From the NCBI RefSeq assembly GCF_030532715.1, contig NZ_JAUNKO010000003.1:124001-188000 (forward strand): a stretch of DNA of 64,000 nt. Direction: 5' to 3'. This DNA is from Corynebacterium sp. (GTDB lineage: Bacteria; Actinomycetota; Actinomycetes; Mycobacteriales; Mycobacteriaceae). The notes below the pieces were generated by a model, which was not told the origin of the DNA, did not search any database, and saw only the letters and a list, made by a program, of their open reading frames with translations. The position numbers and the translations under genes were made by a program. Below, one piece after another: positions 9,573 to 18,394 of the stretch (positions are counted from its first letter, which is position 1; each line of letters opens with the position of its first letter).

Positions 9573-9630
9573 GTTGGTACCTGCGCTGGCGTGGTCGCCG
9601 CGCTTCCTACGAAGAAGGGAAACCTAGCAG

Positions 9631-11151
9631 ATGACCGTTTATGCGAATCCGGGTACTCAAGGTTCGTTGATCACCTTTAAGGAACAGTACGAGAACTTCA
9701 TCGGTGGGGAGTGGGTGCCGCCGGCGTCCGGTGAGTACATGGACAATGTCACCCCCGTCACTGGTGAGGTGTTCTGTCGTGTTCCGTTATCGACGGCTGA
9801 GGACGTCGACCGTGCCCTGGATGCTGCCCACGCTGCGAAGAAGGCTTGGGCGGAGACGTCTCCGGCGGAGCGGGCGTTGATTCTTCACCGCATCGCTGAT
9901 CGCATGGAAGAAAACCTTGAGATGCTGGCCGTCGCGGAGACTTGGGAAAACGGCAAGGCGGTGCGGGAAACGCTCCTTGCGGATATCCCGCTGGCTATTG
10001 ACCATTTCCGCTATTTCGCAGGCGTGGCGCGCACTCAAGAGGGGCGCATTTCGCAGATCGACAACGATACGGTTGCGTACCATTTCAAGGAACCAATCGG
10101 TGTTGTTGGCCAGATCATCCCGTGGAATTTCCCGATTTTGATGGCTACGTGGAAGCTGGCCCCCGCGCTGGCGGCAGGTAACTGTGTGGTGTTGAAGCCT
10201 TCCACCCAAACCCCTTCGTCCATTCTTGTTGTCATTGAGCTGATCCAAGATCTGCTTCCGCCGGGTGTGCTGAACGTGGTCAACGGCCGCGGCAGCACGG
10301 TGGGCGATGCCCTGACGGACACCGACCGTATTTCCAAGATTGCCTTCACGGGTTCGACTGGCGTAGGCCAGCAGATTCAGAAGGCGGTGGCGGAGAAGGT
10401 CATTCCTGTCACGCTGGAACTGGGCGGTAAGTCGCCGTCGGTATTCTTCCCAGACATCATGGATAAGGATGATGATTTCCGCGCGAAGTGCATCGAGGGG
10501 TTGGCCATGTTCGCCCTCAACCAGGGTGAAATTTGCACCTGCCCGTCGCGTGCGCTGGTGCATGAGTCCATCGCCGATGAGTTCCTTGCGCTTGCGGTGC
10601 AGAAGGTGAAGGAGATTCGTACCGGTAATCCACTGGATACTGAGACGATGATGGGTGCCCAGGCTTCTGCCGATCAGATGGAAAAGATCACGGGCTACCT
10701 GAAGTCCGGCCCTGCGGAAGGCGCGGAGGTGCTTACCGGCGGCGGCGTCGCAACGTTTGAGGGGCTGGAGGGAGGATTCTATATTGAGCCGACAATCCTG
10801 AAGGGCGACAACTCCATGCAGTGCTTCCAGGAGGAAATCTTTGGCCCGGTCCTCGCCGTAACCACGTTCAAGGACTACGACGAGGCAATGGAAATTGCCA
10901 ACGACACCATTTATGGCCTCGGCGCGGGCGTGTGGACGCGCAACCAGAATATTGCCTACCGAGCGGGCCGCGATATTCAGGCGGGGCGTGTGTGGGTGAA
11001 CAATTACCATGCGTACCCGGCGCACGCGGCGTTTGGCGGCTACAAGATGTCCGGTATTGGTCGCGAGAATCACCTGATGATGATGGACCATTACCAAGAG
11101 ACGAAGTGCTTGCTCGTTTCCTATAACGAGAAGCCCACGGGACTGTTCTAG
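9631..11151 (+). CDS. ald: NAD-dependent acetaldehyde dehydrogenase
   Basis: It oxidises acetaldehyde to acetate in the cytoplasm, the second step of ethanol use. The 506-residue protein is a full-length class 3/AldA-type aldehyde dehydrogenase, with the NAD-binding segment [13 protein letters not shown], the base Glu263 in LELGGKSP and the nucleophile Cys302 in GEICTCPSR. The ATG follows AAGAAGGG at normal spacing. It is followed by a hairpin and then adhA, so the pair forms an ethanol-to-acetate module. In C. glutamicum the homologue lies near the dnaK operon and answers to RamA, RamB and GlxR. The long upstream region here has G tracts that would fit RamA, but this is not proof. Confidence 0.95.
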   Translation: MTVYANPGTQGSLITFKEQYENFIGGEWVPPASGEYMDNVTPVTGEVFCRVPLSTAEDVDRALDAAHAAKKAWAETSPAERALILHRIADRMEENLEMLAVAETWENGKAVRETLLADIPLAIDHFRYFAGVARTQEGRISQIDNDTVAYHFKEPIGVVGQIIPWNFPILMATWKLAPALAAGNCVVLKPSTQTPSSILVVIELIQDLLPPGVLNVVNGRGSTVGDALTDTDRISKIAFTGSTGVGQQIQKAVAEKVIPVTLELGGKSPSVFFPDIMDKDDDFRAKCIEGLAMFALNQGEICTCPSRALVHESIADEFLALAVQKVKEIRTGNPLDTETMMGAQASADQMEKITGYLKSGPAEGAEVLTGGGVATFEGLEGGFYIEPTILKGDNSMQCFQEEIFGPVLAVTTFKDYDEAMEIANDTIYGLGAGVWTRNQNIAYRAGRDIQAGRVWVNNYHAYPAHAAFGGYKMSGIGRENHLMMMDHYQETKCLLVSYNEKPTGLF

Positions 11152-11169
11152 TACGTACAGCCTTTCACG

Positions 11170-11192
11170 GAGACCGGCGAAATGCCGGTCTC
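11170..11192 (+). terminator. hairpin after ald
   Basis: GAGACCGGC and GCCGGTCTC form a perfect 9-bp stem with a 5-nt loop, 18 bases after the ald stop. The downstream sequence has no T run, so some read-through into adhA is likely. Confidence 0.6.
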
Positions 11193-11243
11193 TCGTCATT
11201 TATGCAGCATATTGAAAAAAGTTCCCCTTAAGGAGGGTGGGTT

Positions 11244-12269
11244 ATGTCCGAGAAGTTTACTGCCGCGATCGTCGAAAAGTTTGGCCCTGAGCTCGTCGTC
11301 GGAGAGTTGGATTTGCCGAAGCCGGGCCCGTTTCAAGCCTTAGTGAAGCTGCACGCTTCCGGCATCTGCCACACAGACCTGCACGCCGCGGAGGGCGACT
11401 GGCCAGTGAAGCCGAAACCTCCGTTCGTGCCCGGCCACGAGGGTGTCGGCGAGGTCGTTGCGCTTGGCCCCGGCGAGCACGGGGTGAAGGTGGGCGACAT
11501 GGTGGGCAACGTGTGGCTATGGTCCGCCTGCGGGGAATGTGAGCACTGTCGTACTGGCTGGGAAACCCTGTGCAACTCCGCGGAGTACGGCGGTTACACT
11601 GTGGACGGTTCGTTTGGCCAGTACATGCTGGTAGACACCCGCTATTGCGCCCGCATTCCGGAGGGGGCGAACCCGGTGGAGGTGGCGCCGATCCTGTGCG
11701 CAGGCGTCACCGTGTACAAGGGGTTGAAGGTGACGGATACCCGACCCGGCCAGTTCGTAGTCATTTCCGGCGTGGGTGGTTTGGGGCATATTGCGGTGCA
11801 GTATGCGGTAGCCATGGGTATGCGCGTGATCGCGGTGGATATTTCGGAGGAGAAGCTGGAGCTCGCCCGTAAGCATGGCGCGGAATTTGTGGTGAACGGC
11901 CGTGATACGGATCCGGCGGCGGCGGTGGTGGAGTACACCAAGGGTGGTGCGCACGGCGTGCTGGTGACTGCGGTGCATCCGGATGCATTCCGACAAGCCA
12001 TCGATATGGCGCGTAAGGGCGGCACGATCGTGTTTAATGGGCTCCCGCCGGGAGATTTCCCCGCCCCGATCTTCGACATCGTGTTCAAGGCGTTGACTAT
12101 TCGGGGTTCGCTGGTGGGCACTCGCCAGGACCTCGAGGAGGCGCTTGATTTCTATGCGCGCGGCATGATTAAGCCGACGGTGACGGAATGCAAGCTCGAC
12201 GACGTGAACTCCGTGTTCGAGGATATGCGTCACGGGCGTATCGACGGCCGCATGTCCATCCGCTACTAG
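11244..12269 (+). CDS. adhA: zinc-dependent alcohol dehydrogenase
   Basis: It interconverts ethanol and acetaldehyde with NAD+. The 341-residue protein is a medium-chain dehydrogenase: catalytic zinc ligands Cys42 in CHTDLH and the His of GHEGVGEV, four structural zinc cysteines at 96, 99, 102 and 110, and a Rossmann motif SGVGGLGHIAVQ. A strong AAGGAGG lies before the ATG. It follows ald by 92 bases with a hairpin between, so it may be co-transcribed by read-through. Its TAG stop lies within a CTAG palindrome that also encodes the stop of the convergent hydrolase gene. Confidence 0.95.
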   Translation: MSEKFTAAIVEKFGPELVVGELDLPKPGPFQALVKLHASGICHTDLHAAEGDWPVKPKPPFVPGHEGVGEVVALGPGEHGVKVGDMVGNVWLWSACGECEHCRTGWETLCNSAEYGGYTVDGSFGQYMLVDTRYCARIPEGANPVEVAPILCAGVTVYKGLKVTDTRPGQFVVISGVGGLGHIAVQYAVAMGMRVIAVDISEEKLELARKHGAEFVVNGRDTDPAAAVVEYTKGGAHGVLVTAVHPDAFRQAIDMARKGGTIVFNGLPPGDFPAPIFDIVFKALTIRGSLVGTRQDLEEALDFYARGMIKPTVTECKLDDVNSVFEDMRHGRIDGRMSIRY

Positions 12270-13348
12270 TTTCCTAACGCTCCCACCTTCCGCAAGAATT
12301 CGGGATCGTCCCAGTATCCGCTGTGGTCGGTGGGGGTGCGCCAAAGTTCGGCGCCGAAGCGTTCGTGGGTGGGGTCGGGGCCGTGGACCCCTCCCGCGGC
12401 GGCTGCGGCGAAGGTAATGGGGTCGCGGTCTCCGGTTGCTGCGATGATGCGGGGCCGCTCCGAACGAAGGTGAAGGTCGCTTGCGTGTTCGGCGGCGACG
12501 CCGGGGCTGCCGATGAGGACGAGGGCGTCGGCGTCGAGACCCGCGCGTGCGGCGTACCCAGCAACGACGCTTCCGTAACTGTGCGCGACGATCGTGCGGA
12601 ATTGAGCAGGGTTGCGTCGGGCCAGCGCTGCTTGAAATTCGCGCAGTTGACCGCCGCCTGCGATGGCGGGTTCGGCTGCCAGCGCGGCGGGGATGCTGGA
12701 GGGGGCGCGGTACCCCAACCACACCACAGAAGCCCCGGTTTCCTGCGCTAATCGACGCCCCCGCCCCGCGTACTCCACCCACGTTTCCGGGCGCGAGGAT
12801 CCCACGCCCGCAACGATGGTAGCCACCTGTCGGGAGTGTTCCAGATCCCCGTAGGCGACCACCAAGTGGCCGTCGCCGCATTCGAGGATGCGGCCATCGG
12901 GGCCGACAATTTTTTCGAGTTCCTCGGTGGTGTTGAGCTCGTGAATGGCGTCGATGGTGAGGTCGTCGAGGTCTGCGAAATCGTGGCGCGGACGGCCCCC
13001 TTCCGGCGTGCACAACAGTTCGATTTCGGCTGCGCAGGCGGCATCGAGCGCGGCCCCCATGGCCCGCAGGTGGTTGAGAAACGAGGTGGTGGTTTCGGAT
13101 TCGTCGCCGAAGGTGCGCGCCCATTCCCAAGCTTGGTCGAGATCCACCTGTGCGTGGGCGACATCCTCGAGGATATCGGCGATAACATTCTGGGTGCGCT
13201 GGAGCGCTTCCCAGCGTTGGCGAATGCGTTCGGCTTCGGCAGCGGCAGCATCGAACATGATGCCGACGCCGCTGATGGTGGGCGGGGCGAACCAGCCGGT
13301 GCGGAGCTGGTCGGCACAAGCTTGGGCGAGGCGGGCGTCTATTGGCAT
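12266..13348 (-). CDS. alpha/beta hydrolase of the DUF1023 family
   Basis: The 360-residue protein has an N-terminal helical half of the kind seen in actinobacterial DUF1023 (PF06259) proteins and a C-terminal alpha/beta hydrolase half. The nucleophile elbow AHSYGSV and the following segment DADALVLIGSPGV are typical. The substrate is unknown; family members are often near the envelope or type VII secretion loci, but no such genes are beside it here. The ATG at 13348 overlaps the end of a small upstream gene by 10 bases, so the two are probably translated as an operon. A longer frame exists but would run far into that small gene. Its TAG stop overlaps the adhA stop on the other strand. Confidence 0.8.
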   Translation of the reverse strand: MPIDARLAQACADQLRTGWFAPPTISGVGIMFDAAAAEAERIRQRWEALQRTQNVIADILEDVAHAQVDLDQAWEWARTFGDESETTTSFLNHLRAMGAALDAACAAEIELLCTPEGGRPRHDFADLDDLTIDAIHELNTTEELEKIVGPDGRILECGDGHLVVAYGDLEHSRQVATIVAGVGSSRPETWVEYAGRGRRLAQETGASVVWLGYRAPSSIPAALAAEPAIAGGGQLREFQAALARRNPAQFRTIVAHSYGSVVAGYAARAGLDADALVLIGSPGVAAEHASDLHLRSERPRIIAATGDRDPITFAAAAAGGVHGPDPTHERFGAELWRTPTDHSGYWDDPEFLRKVGALGN

Positions 13349-13578
13349 TGGAAACGTCGAGCGGAGGCGGCGTCGATACCCTCGCCGCAAGCGAGGAATT
13401 CCGCAACCCGGTGCCGCCAATCGTGCGTGTGGGACGCTAATTCCGCCTGCTCGTGCAGCCAGTGTGCAGCGGCGTGGGCGAGTGCGGCGTCGGTACGCGG
13501 GCCGCCGATGGGGAACGCGGAACCTAGCGCAGGGGTGGGAAATTCGACACGTTGCTGGGGATCAAATTTGAGGATCAT
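13339..13578 (-). CDS. small hypothetical protein preceding the DUF1023 hydrolase
   Basis: This is a 79-residue protein of unknown function, starting MILKFDPQQRVEFPT and rich in Ala, His and Glu in its second half. It contains no membrane segment or signal peptide and looks cytoplasmic and helical. Its stop overlaps the start of the hydrolase, which suggests a functional pair. An in-frame ATG at 13667 would give 108 residues, but it would leave only 12 bases to the start of the divergent nitrilase gene, so I prefer 13578. I recognise no family. Confidence 0.5.
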   Translation of the reverse strand: MILKFDPQQRVEFPTPALGSAFPIGGPRTDAALAHAAAHWLHEQAELASHTHDWRHRVAEFLACGEGIDAASARRFQCQ

Positions 13579-13667
13579 GTGTTGAGGATGCGCCCGCCGC
13601 CAGGTGTGCGTAAAGAAGCGCTGCGTCGCCGCGCGCCCAGCCTGTGGATAACCGTACAAATTCCACA

Positions 13668-13673
13668 TACAGT
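13668..13673 (+). promoter_or_regulatory. -10 element for a leaderless nitrilase mRNA
   Basis: TACAGT ends six bases before the ATG at 13680, and there is no Shine-Dalgarno sequence. This is the geometry of leaderless transcription, common in corynebacteria. Confidence 0.45.
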
Positions 13674-13679
13674 GTGGGT

Positions 13680-14462
13680 ATGCGAATCGCGGCAGTGCAA
13701 CTTCGAAGCGGATCCGATACAGTGGAAAATTTGGCTCAGGTTGAGCGGTGGGCTCGGCAGGCGGCCGAAGGTGGCGCTGAGCTGGTAGTTTTCCCCGAAG
13801 CCACGATGAAGGCCTTTGGCACCGGAAGGCTCGACCACGCCGCGGAGCCTCTCGACGGCCCGTTTGCCACCCGTGTGCAGCAACTTGCGGAATCACTCGG
13901 CGTGGTCATCGTGTTGGGAATGTTCACCCCGGCGGACGAGCACAACGGTAAGCGGCGGATCTACAACACGGCACTCATCACGGGGCCGGGGCTGCACCGC
14001 GGGTACCGCAAAATGCACACATATGACGCGTTTGGCTTTCGGGAGTCCGATACCGTCAAACCCGGCGACGAGCTGGTGACGTTCCCGCTTGGCGGGGCCA
14101 CGGTGGGGGTGGCGGTGTGCTTTGATGTGCGCTTTCCAAGCCAGTTTCAGGACCTTGCCCGCGCCGGGGCGGAAGTGATCGTGCTGCCTGCGTCCTGGTC
14201 TGGTGGGGAGGGCAAAATCGCGCAATGGCAATTGCTCACTGTGGCACGCGCGTTGGATTCCACCGCGTTTGTGGTGGCGTGCGATCAGGCGGCGCCCGTG
14301 GGGAACGACCCTGGCGACGCACCGGTAGGGGTGGGGCATTCTGCAATCATCGGGCCCACCGGGGTGCGGATTGTGGAAGCCGGCGAAGAGGAGGAAATCA
14401 TCTACGCGGACGTCGACCTCGAACATGTGGAGCGGGTACGCGGAGTCATTCCAGTGCTGTAA
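13680..14462 (+). CDS. carbon-nitrogen hydrolase (nitrilase superfamily)
   Basis: It hydrolyses an amide or nitrile C-N bond; the exact substrate is open (omega-amidase, deaminated-glutathione amidase and aliphatic amidase are all possible). The 260-residue protein has the complete catalytic triad: Glu40 in VVFPEATM, Lys111 in GYRKMHTYD and Cys147 in VAVCFDVRFP. The start is the ATG at 13680, which begins MRIAAVQL as in most family members. It is divergent from the small gene and hydrolase, and convergent with the globin-reductase gene, 18 bases apart. Confidence 0.88.
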   Translation: MRIAAVQLRSGSDTVENLAQVERWARQAAEGGAELVVFPEATMKAFGTGRLDHAAEPLDGPFATRVQQLAESLGVVIVLGMFTPADEHNGKRRIYNTALITGPGLHRGYRKMHTYDAFGFRESDTVKPGDELVTFPLGGATVGVAVCFDVRFPSQFQDLARAGAEVIVLPASWSGGEGKIAQWQLLTVARALDSTAFVVACDQAAPVGNDPGDAPVGVGHSAIIGPTGVRIVEAGEEEEIIYADVDLEHVERVRGVIPVL

Positions 14463-14480
14463 ACCACAGCGAGTGGCGGG

Positions 14481-15602
14481 CTAGAGCGGGTCGTGCTGGA
14501 TGATCGATTCCGGAGTTCCGGCCTTGATCATGGATTCCTTGATTGCTTGGACTTCCTTCGGCGGGCCGGCGATCAGGATGTCTCGATCATCCCAGGTGCC
14601 GTAGGAAGTTACCACCTCGCCGAGCTTCCCGGTTTGCCGCAAGTGGAGGCCGCGCGGGGGTTGCGAAAACTTCGTCGCGCCCACAAACCAACTATCGGTG
14701 GGGTGCGTGGAGACGGGAATAACGGACAACCAAGGGGCGGTGCCGGCGATGTTCCAAAGGTCCAGCAGGTCGTAGAGTTCTCCGGGGTACTCGGCGCCGA
14801 AGAAGAGGTGCACGCGGGGTTGCCCCTGCCGGGCGGCGAGTTCGAGGAGCATGGCGCGCATCGGTGCGAGGCCCGTCGTGTGCGCAATCATCAGGATGTC
14901 GCGCTGGTAATCCACGTGCATCTGGCCGAGTGGAGTGCCAAACATCCATTCGTCGCCGATTCTGGCTTTCGCTAGTGTGCGCGAGCACTCATCGGTGGCG
15001 CGCACATGAAATTCCATGTGGCCATACCTATTTGGGGGTAGTGCGGGGGAAAGGTACCGCCAATGCCCCTGGAGTAACGGCATGGAGACAGGTAAATATT
15101 GCCCCGCCGTAAACGGAATAGGCTCCGCCTCTAAGCGCACTACATAAATATCCCGGCTGCGCTGCTGGGTAGCAACAACGCGGCCGTTATAAGTAATTCG
15201 TTCACCGCCCGCTTCGGCTTCGCGGGCGGCAATTGCCATTATTTCGGCGGCCTTGACTAAAATCACCTCCGTTTCAATGATTTCTTCAGGGGGAACAGTG
15301 TCGCGCGCTATGGATTGCAGGGCGCGACACATGGCCTGCGCAAAGATTTCGTAGTGCTCGGGCCGCGCACCGAAACGGAGGTGCTCGGCGGCGAGTTGCC
15401 GAAGGACGGCCACCGTTTTGTCGTCAAACGGGGCGCGCTGAATCAGGTAACAAACGGCGTCAACGAGTGAACTATGCGCAGGTGTAGGGAACAGTAGCAA
15501 CGTTTCTGGGCGTGCTCTTGTAAAGAGTTCTTGGGTTCGTTTCCGGAACTCTTCTGCATTGGCGCGAAGGCAGTCGATGATCACGCCTATATTTTGCCTC
15601 AT
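14481..15602 (-). CDS. globin-like / FAD-NAD(P) oxidoreductase fusion (flavohemoprotein-like)
   Basis: The 373-residue protein combines an all-helical N-terminal region (about 1-130) with a ferredoxin-reductase-like C-terminal half. The N-terminal part has the spacing of a globin, with a candidate proximal His in EHLRFGARPEHYEIF. The C-terminal part has a flavin-binding segment WRYLSPALP and an NAD(P) domain with AHTTGLAPMRAMLLE and DILIAGPP. By analogy it could detoxify NO or act in oxygen-linked redox chemistry. Degenerate globin residues mean that haem binding is not certain. The ATG at 15602 has no ribosome binding site; a GTG six codons in has GAGG before it. The gene begins nine bases from the clpB HAIR element, so HspR may also affect it. 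Confidence 0.75.
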   Translation of the reverse strand: MRQNIGVIIDCLRANAEEFRKRTQELFTRARPETLLLFPTPAHSSLVDAVCYLIQRAPFDDKTVAVLRQLAAEHLRFGARPEHYEIFAQAMCRALQSIARDTVPPEEIIETEVILVKAAEIMAIAAREAEAGGERITYNGRVVATQQRSRDIYVVRLEAEPIPFTAGQYLPVSMPLLQGHWRYLSPALPPNRYGHMEFHVRATDECSRTLAKARIGDEWMFGTPLGQMHVDYQRDILMIAHTTGLAPMRAMLLELAARQGQPRVHLFFGAEYPGELYDLLDLWNIAGTAPWLSVIPVSTHPTDSWFVGATKFSQPPRGLHLRQTGKLGEVVTSYGTWDDRDILIAGPPKEVQAIKESMIKAGTPESIIQHDPL

Positions 15603-15610
15603 ATTTGCAG

Positions 15611-15631
15611 GTTGAGTGCGAACGACTCAAC
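15611..15631 (+). promoter_or_regulatory. HAIR operator (HspR-binding site) at clpB
   Basis: GTTGAGT, a 7-nt spacer and ACTCAAC form a perfect inverted repeat matching the HAIR core. It lies immediately before the clpB -35 and nine bases before the start of the divergent globin-reductase gene. A further half-site, GTTGAGT (15655-15661), coincides with the clpB -10. Confidence 0.92.
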
Positions 15632-15632
15632 T

Positions 15633-15660
15633 GGAATAAATAATTTTCTGATAGGTTGAG
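15633..15660 (+). promoter_or_regulatory. ECF (SigH-like) promoter of clpB
   Basis: GGAATA (15633-15638) and GTTGAG (15655-15660), 16 nt apart, fit the SigH-type GGAA...GTT pattern. The -10 doubles as a HAIR half-site, so HspR bound there would mask it. The transcript would start near 15667, with a short leader containing the AGGAG of clpB. Confidence 0.75.
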
Positions 15661-15696
15661 TGTAGTAGACGCAAGTACGACGAGGAGAAAGAACAT

Positions 15697-18219
15697 ATGA
15701 GTAATTACACGAGTAAGACACAGGAGGCCTTACAGGTCGCTGTGCAACGCGCTTCAGCGTTGGGTAACCCGGACATTCGGCCAGCACACGTGTTGGCCGC
15801 GATTTTGGAGCAGCCGGATAGCATCGCCATTCCGGTGCTGCAGGCCGCCGGTGGTGATGTTGACGCCATTCGAGCTGGTGCTCGAGCCCAAGTCGATTCA
15901 TTTCCGCGCGCCGCCGGGGCGAATATGGCGAGCCCGAATTTCAACCGAGACATGGTTGCCGCCCTTGGAATTGCGCGCGACCTAGCTTCGGAACTCGGAG
16001 ATACGTTCTTATCTACCGAGGTGATTGTCGCTGGAATCGCACACGGCAGCGATGAAACGGCGAAGTTGTTGCCGTCCTACGACGACATTCGCGCAGCCTT
16101 CCCAAGCGTGCGCGGGAATAAAAAGGTCACCACAGAAGATCCGGAAGGGCAGTTCCAGGCGCTGGAAAAGTACTCCACGGATCTGACCAAGCGCGCCCGC
16201 GAGGGCAAGATTGACCCGGTAATCGGCCGGGATTCGGAAATTCGCCGTGTGGTGCAGGTGCTGTCTCGCCGCACGAAGAACAACCCGGTGCTGATCGGTG
16301 AACCTGGCGTGGGTAAAACCGCGATCGTGGAAGGCTTGGCGCGGCGCATTGTCGCCGGCGATGTGCCCGAATCGCTCAAGGGCAAAACGCTGATTAGCTT
16401 GGATTTGGGTTCCATGGTTGCCGGTGCGAAGTATCGTGGCGAGTTCGAAGAGCGGCTCAAGGCGGTGCTGGACGAGATCAAGGATTCCAACGGCGAGATC
16501 ATCACCTTTATTGATGAGCTGCACACCATCGTCGGCGCCGGTGCCACCGGCGAATCGGCGATGGATGCCGGCAATATGATTAAGCCGATGCTGGCGCGCG
16601 GCGAACTTCGCCTGGTGGGTGCCACCACCCTTGAGGAGTACCGGAAGTACATTGAAAAGGACGCGGCACTCGAGCGCCGATTCCAGCAGGTGTACGTGGG
16701 TGAACCTTCGGTGGAGGACGCGATTGGTATTTTGCGCGGGTTGAAGGAACGCTACGAGGTGCACCATGGCGTGCGCATCCAAGACTCCGCGTTGGTCGCC
16801 GCTGCTGCATTGTCGGATCGGTATATTACGTCGCGTTTCCTGCCGGACAAGGCCATCGACCTCGTCGATGAGGCTGCTTCCCGGTTGCGCATGGAAATCG
16901 ACTCCTCCCCGCAGGAGATTGACGAGCTGGAGCGCTCGGTACGGCGGTTGGAGATCGAGGAAATGGCGCTGGCGAAGGAGACGGACGCGGCGTCGAAAGA
17001 CCGCCTTGAGGTGCTCCGCAGGGAACTCGCCGACGAGCGTGAGAAGCTCGGTTCGCTCACTGCGACGTGGACGAACGAGAAGCGCGCGTTGGACACGTTG
17101 CGGGAGGTGAAGGAGGAGTTGGAGAAGCTGCGGCAGGAATCGGAAATCGCCGAACGCGATGGCGATTATGGCCGCGTTGCCGAGCTCCGGTATGGGCGCA
17201 TCCCCGAGCTGGAAAAGCAGCTCGCCGAAACTACGGTGGACACCACGCTGTTGGACGAGGAAGTCACCCCCGACACCATCGCCGAGGTTGTTTCCGCGTG
17301 GACCGGTATTCCTGCCGGCAAAATGATGCAGGGCGAGACGGAGAAACTGCTGGCTATGGAGGCCGAGCTCGGCACCCGCGTGGTGGGGCAGCTCGACGCC
17401 GTGCAGGCGGTGTCCGACGCGGTGCGTCGTTCCCGGGCAGGCGTTGCCGACCCGAACCGGCCGATGGGTTCGTTCCTGTTCCTTGGCCCCACCGGTGTGG
17501 GCAAGACGGAATTGGCGAAGGCACTTGCAGGGTTCCTCTTCGACGATGATCGCGCGATTGTTCGCATCGACATGTCGGAATATGGGGAGAAGCATTCGGT
17601 GGCACGTTTGGTTGGCGCGCCCCCCGGCTATGTGGGTTACGACGCCGGCGGCCAGCTCACCGAAGCCGTGCGTCGACGCCCCTACTCCGTGGTGTTGTTC
17701 GACGAGGTGGAGAAGGCGCACCCCGATGTGTTCGACGTGTTGCTGCAAGTCCTTGACGAGGGACGTCTCACCGACGGCCAGGGTCGTACGGTGGATTTCC
17801 GGAATACCATCCTTATCCTAACTTCGAACCTGGGTGCGGGCGGGACGCCGGAGCAGATGATGGAAGCTGTTAAACATGCGTTCAAGCCGGAGTTTATTAA
17901 CCGCCTTGACGACGTCGTGATGTTCGAGCCGCTCAGCCAGGAGCAGCTCACCAGCATCGTCGAAATCCAGGTGGCGCAGCTCGCGGCTCGGCTCGCGGCC
18001 CGGCGCCTGACGCTGGACCTCGATGAAGGCTCCCGCACGTGGTTGGCCGAACGTGGGTACGACCCCGCCTATGGTGCCCGCCCGTTGCGCCGGTTGATTC
18101 AGCAGGCCATCGGCGACGCGTTAGCGAAGAAGCTTCTGGCTGGTGATATCCGCGACGGGGATACCGTCCACGTGCGCGTGTCTGACGCTGGCGACAGGCT
18201 CGACATCACCGGAAGTTAA
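15697..18219 (+). CDS. clpB: disaggregating chaperone ClpB (Hsp100)
   Basis: ClpB is the hexameric AAA+ disaggregase that threads aggregated polypeptides and passes them to DnaK/DnaJ/GrpE. The 840-residue protein has an N-terminal Clp repeat domain, a first nucleotide domain with Walker A GEPGVGKT near residue 205 and Walker [10 protein letters not shown], a long middle coiled coil (about 395-515) that interacts with DnaK, and a second domain with GPTGVGKTE near 597. GAGGAG lies before the ATG. It is monocistronic, closed by a terminator. Regulation by SigH-type sigma and HspR is visible upstream, which links it to the dnaK operon. Confidence 0.98.
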   Translation: MSNYTSKTQEALQVAVQRASALGNPDIRPAHVLAAILEQPDSIAIPVLQAAGGDVDAIRAGARAQVDSFPRAAGANMASPNFNRDMVAALGIARDLASELGDTFLSTEVIVAGIAHGSDETAKLLPSYDDIRAAFPSVRGNKKVTTEDPEGQFQALEKYSTDLTKRAREGKIDPVIGRDSEIRRVVQVLSRRTKNNPVLIGEPGVGKTAIVEGLARRIVAGDVPESLKGKTLISLDLGSMVAGAKYRGEFEERLKAVLDEIKDSNGEIITFIDELHTIVGAGATGESAMDAGNMIKPMLARGELRLVGATTLEEYRKYIEKDAALERRFQQVYVGEPSVEDAIGILRGLKERYEVHHGVRIQDSALVAAAALSDRYITSRFLPDKAIDLVDEAASRLRMEIDSSPQEIDELERSVRRLEIEEMALAKETDAASKDRLEVLRRELADEREKLGSLTATWTNEKRALDTLREVKEELEKLRQESEIAERDGDYGRVAELRYGRIPELEKQLAETTVDTTLLDEEVTPDTIAEVVSAWTGIPAGKMMQGETEKLLAMEAELGTRVVGQLDAVQAVSDAVRRSRAGVADPNRPMGSFLFLGPTGVGKTELAKALAGFLFDDDRAIVRIDMSEYGEKHSVARLVGAPPGYVGYDAGGQLTEAVRRRPYSVVLFDEVEKAHPDVFDVLLQVLDEGRLTDGQGRTVDFRNTILILTSNLGAGGTPEQMMEAVKHAFKPEFINRLDDVVMFEPLSQEQLTSIVEIQVAQLAARLAARRLTLDLDEGSRTWLAERGYDPAYGARPLRRLIQQAIGDALAKKLLAGDIRDGDTVHVRVSDAGDRLDITGS

Positions 18220-18257
18220 GCGAATCGCTTTTCGACGCCGCTTCTGACCTGGCGTTT

Positions 18258-18290
18258 CCACCCACTCCACATTCGGGGGTGGGTGGTTTT
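18258..18290 (+). terminator. intrinsic terminator after clpB
   Basis: CCACCCACTCC pairs with a G-rich arm ending GGGTGGGTGG (one G-T pair) and is followed by TTTT. Confidence 0.85.
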
Positions 18291-18394
18291 CGTCACTGCT
18301 TAAGGCGGTTTCATGCTGCTAACATCGGCGGATGCAAGTTTGCTAACACATTCTTGTGCCCAACGAAGTTGATGAAACCGATTGGAGCCTAGAG

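Noticed and set aside
11517..13406. A 629-codon minus-strand frame spanning adhA and the DUF1023 gene.
   Set aside because: It is Arg/Pro/His-rich and overlaps two well-supported genes in other frames.
18317..18348. TGCTAACA repeated at 18317 and 18341 upstream of the lipoprotein gene.
   Set aside because: Two 8-base copies 24 bases apart are too little to call an operator without further support.
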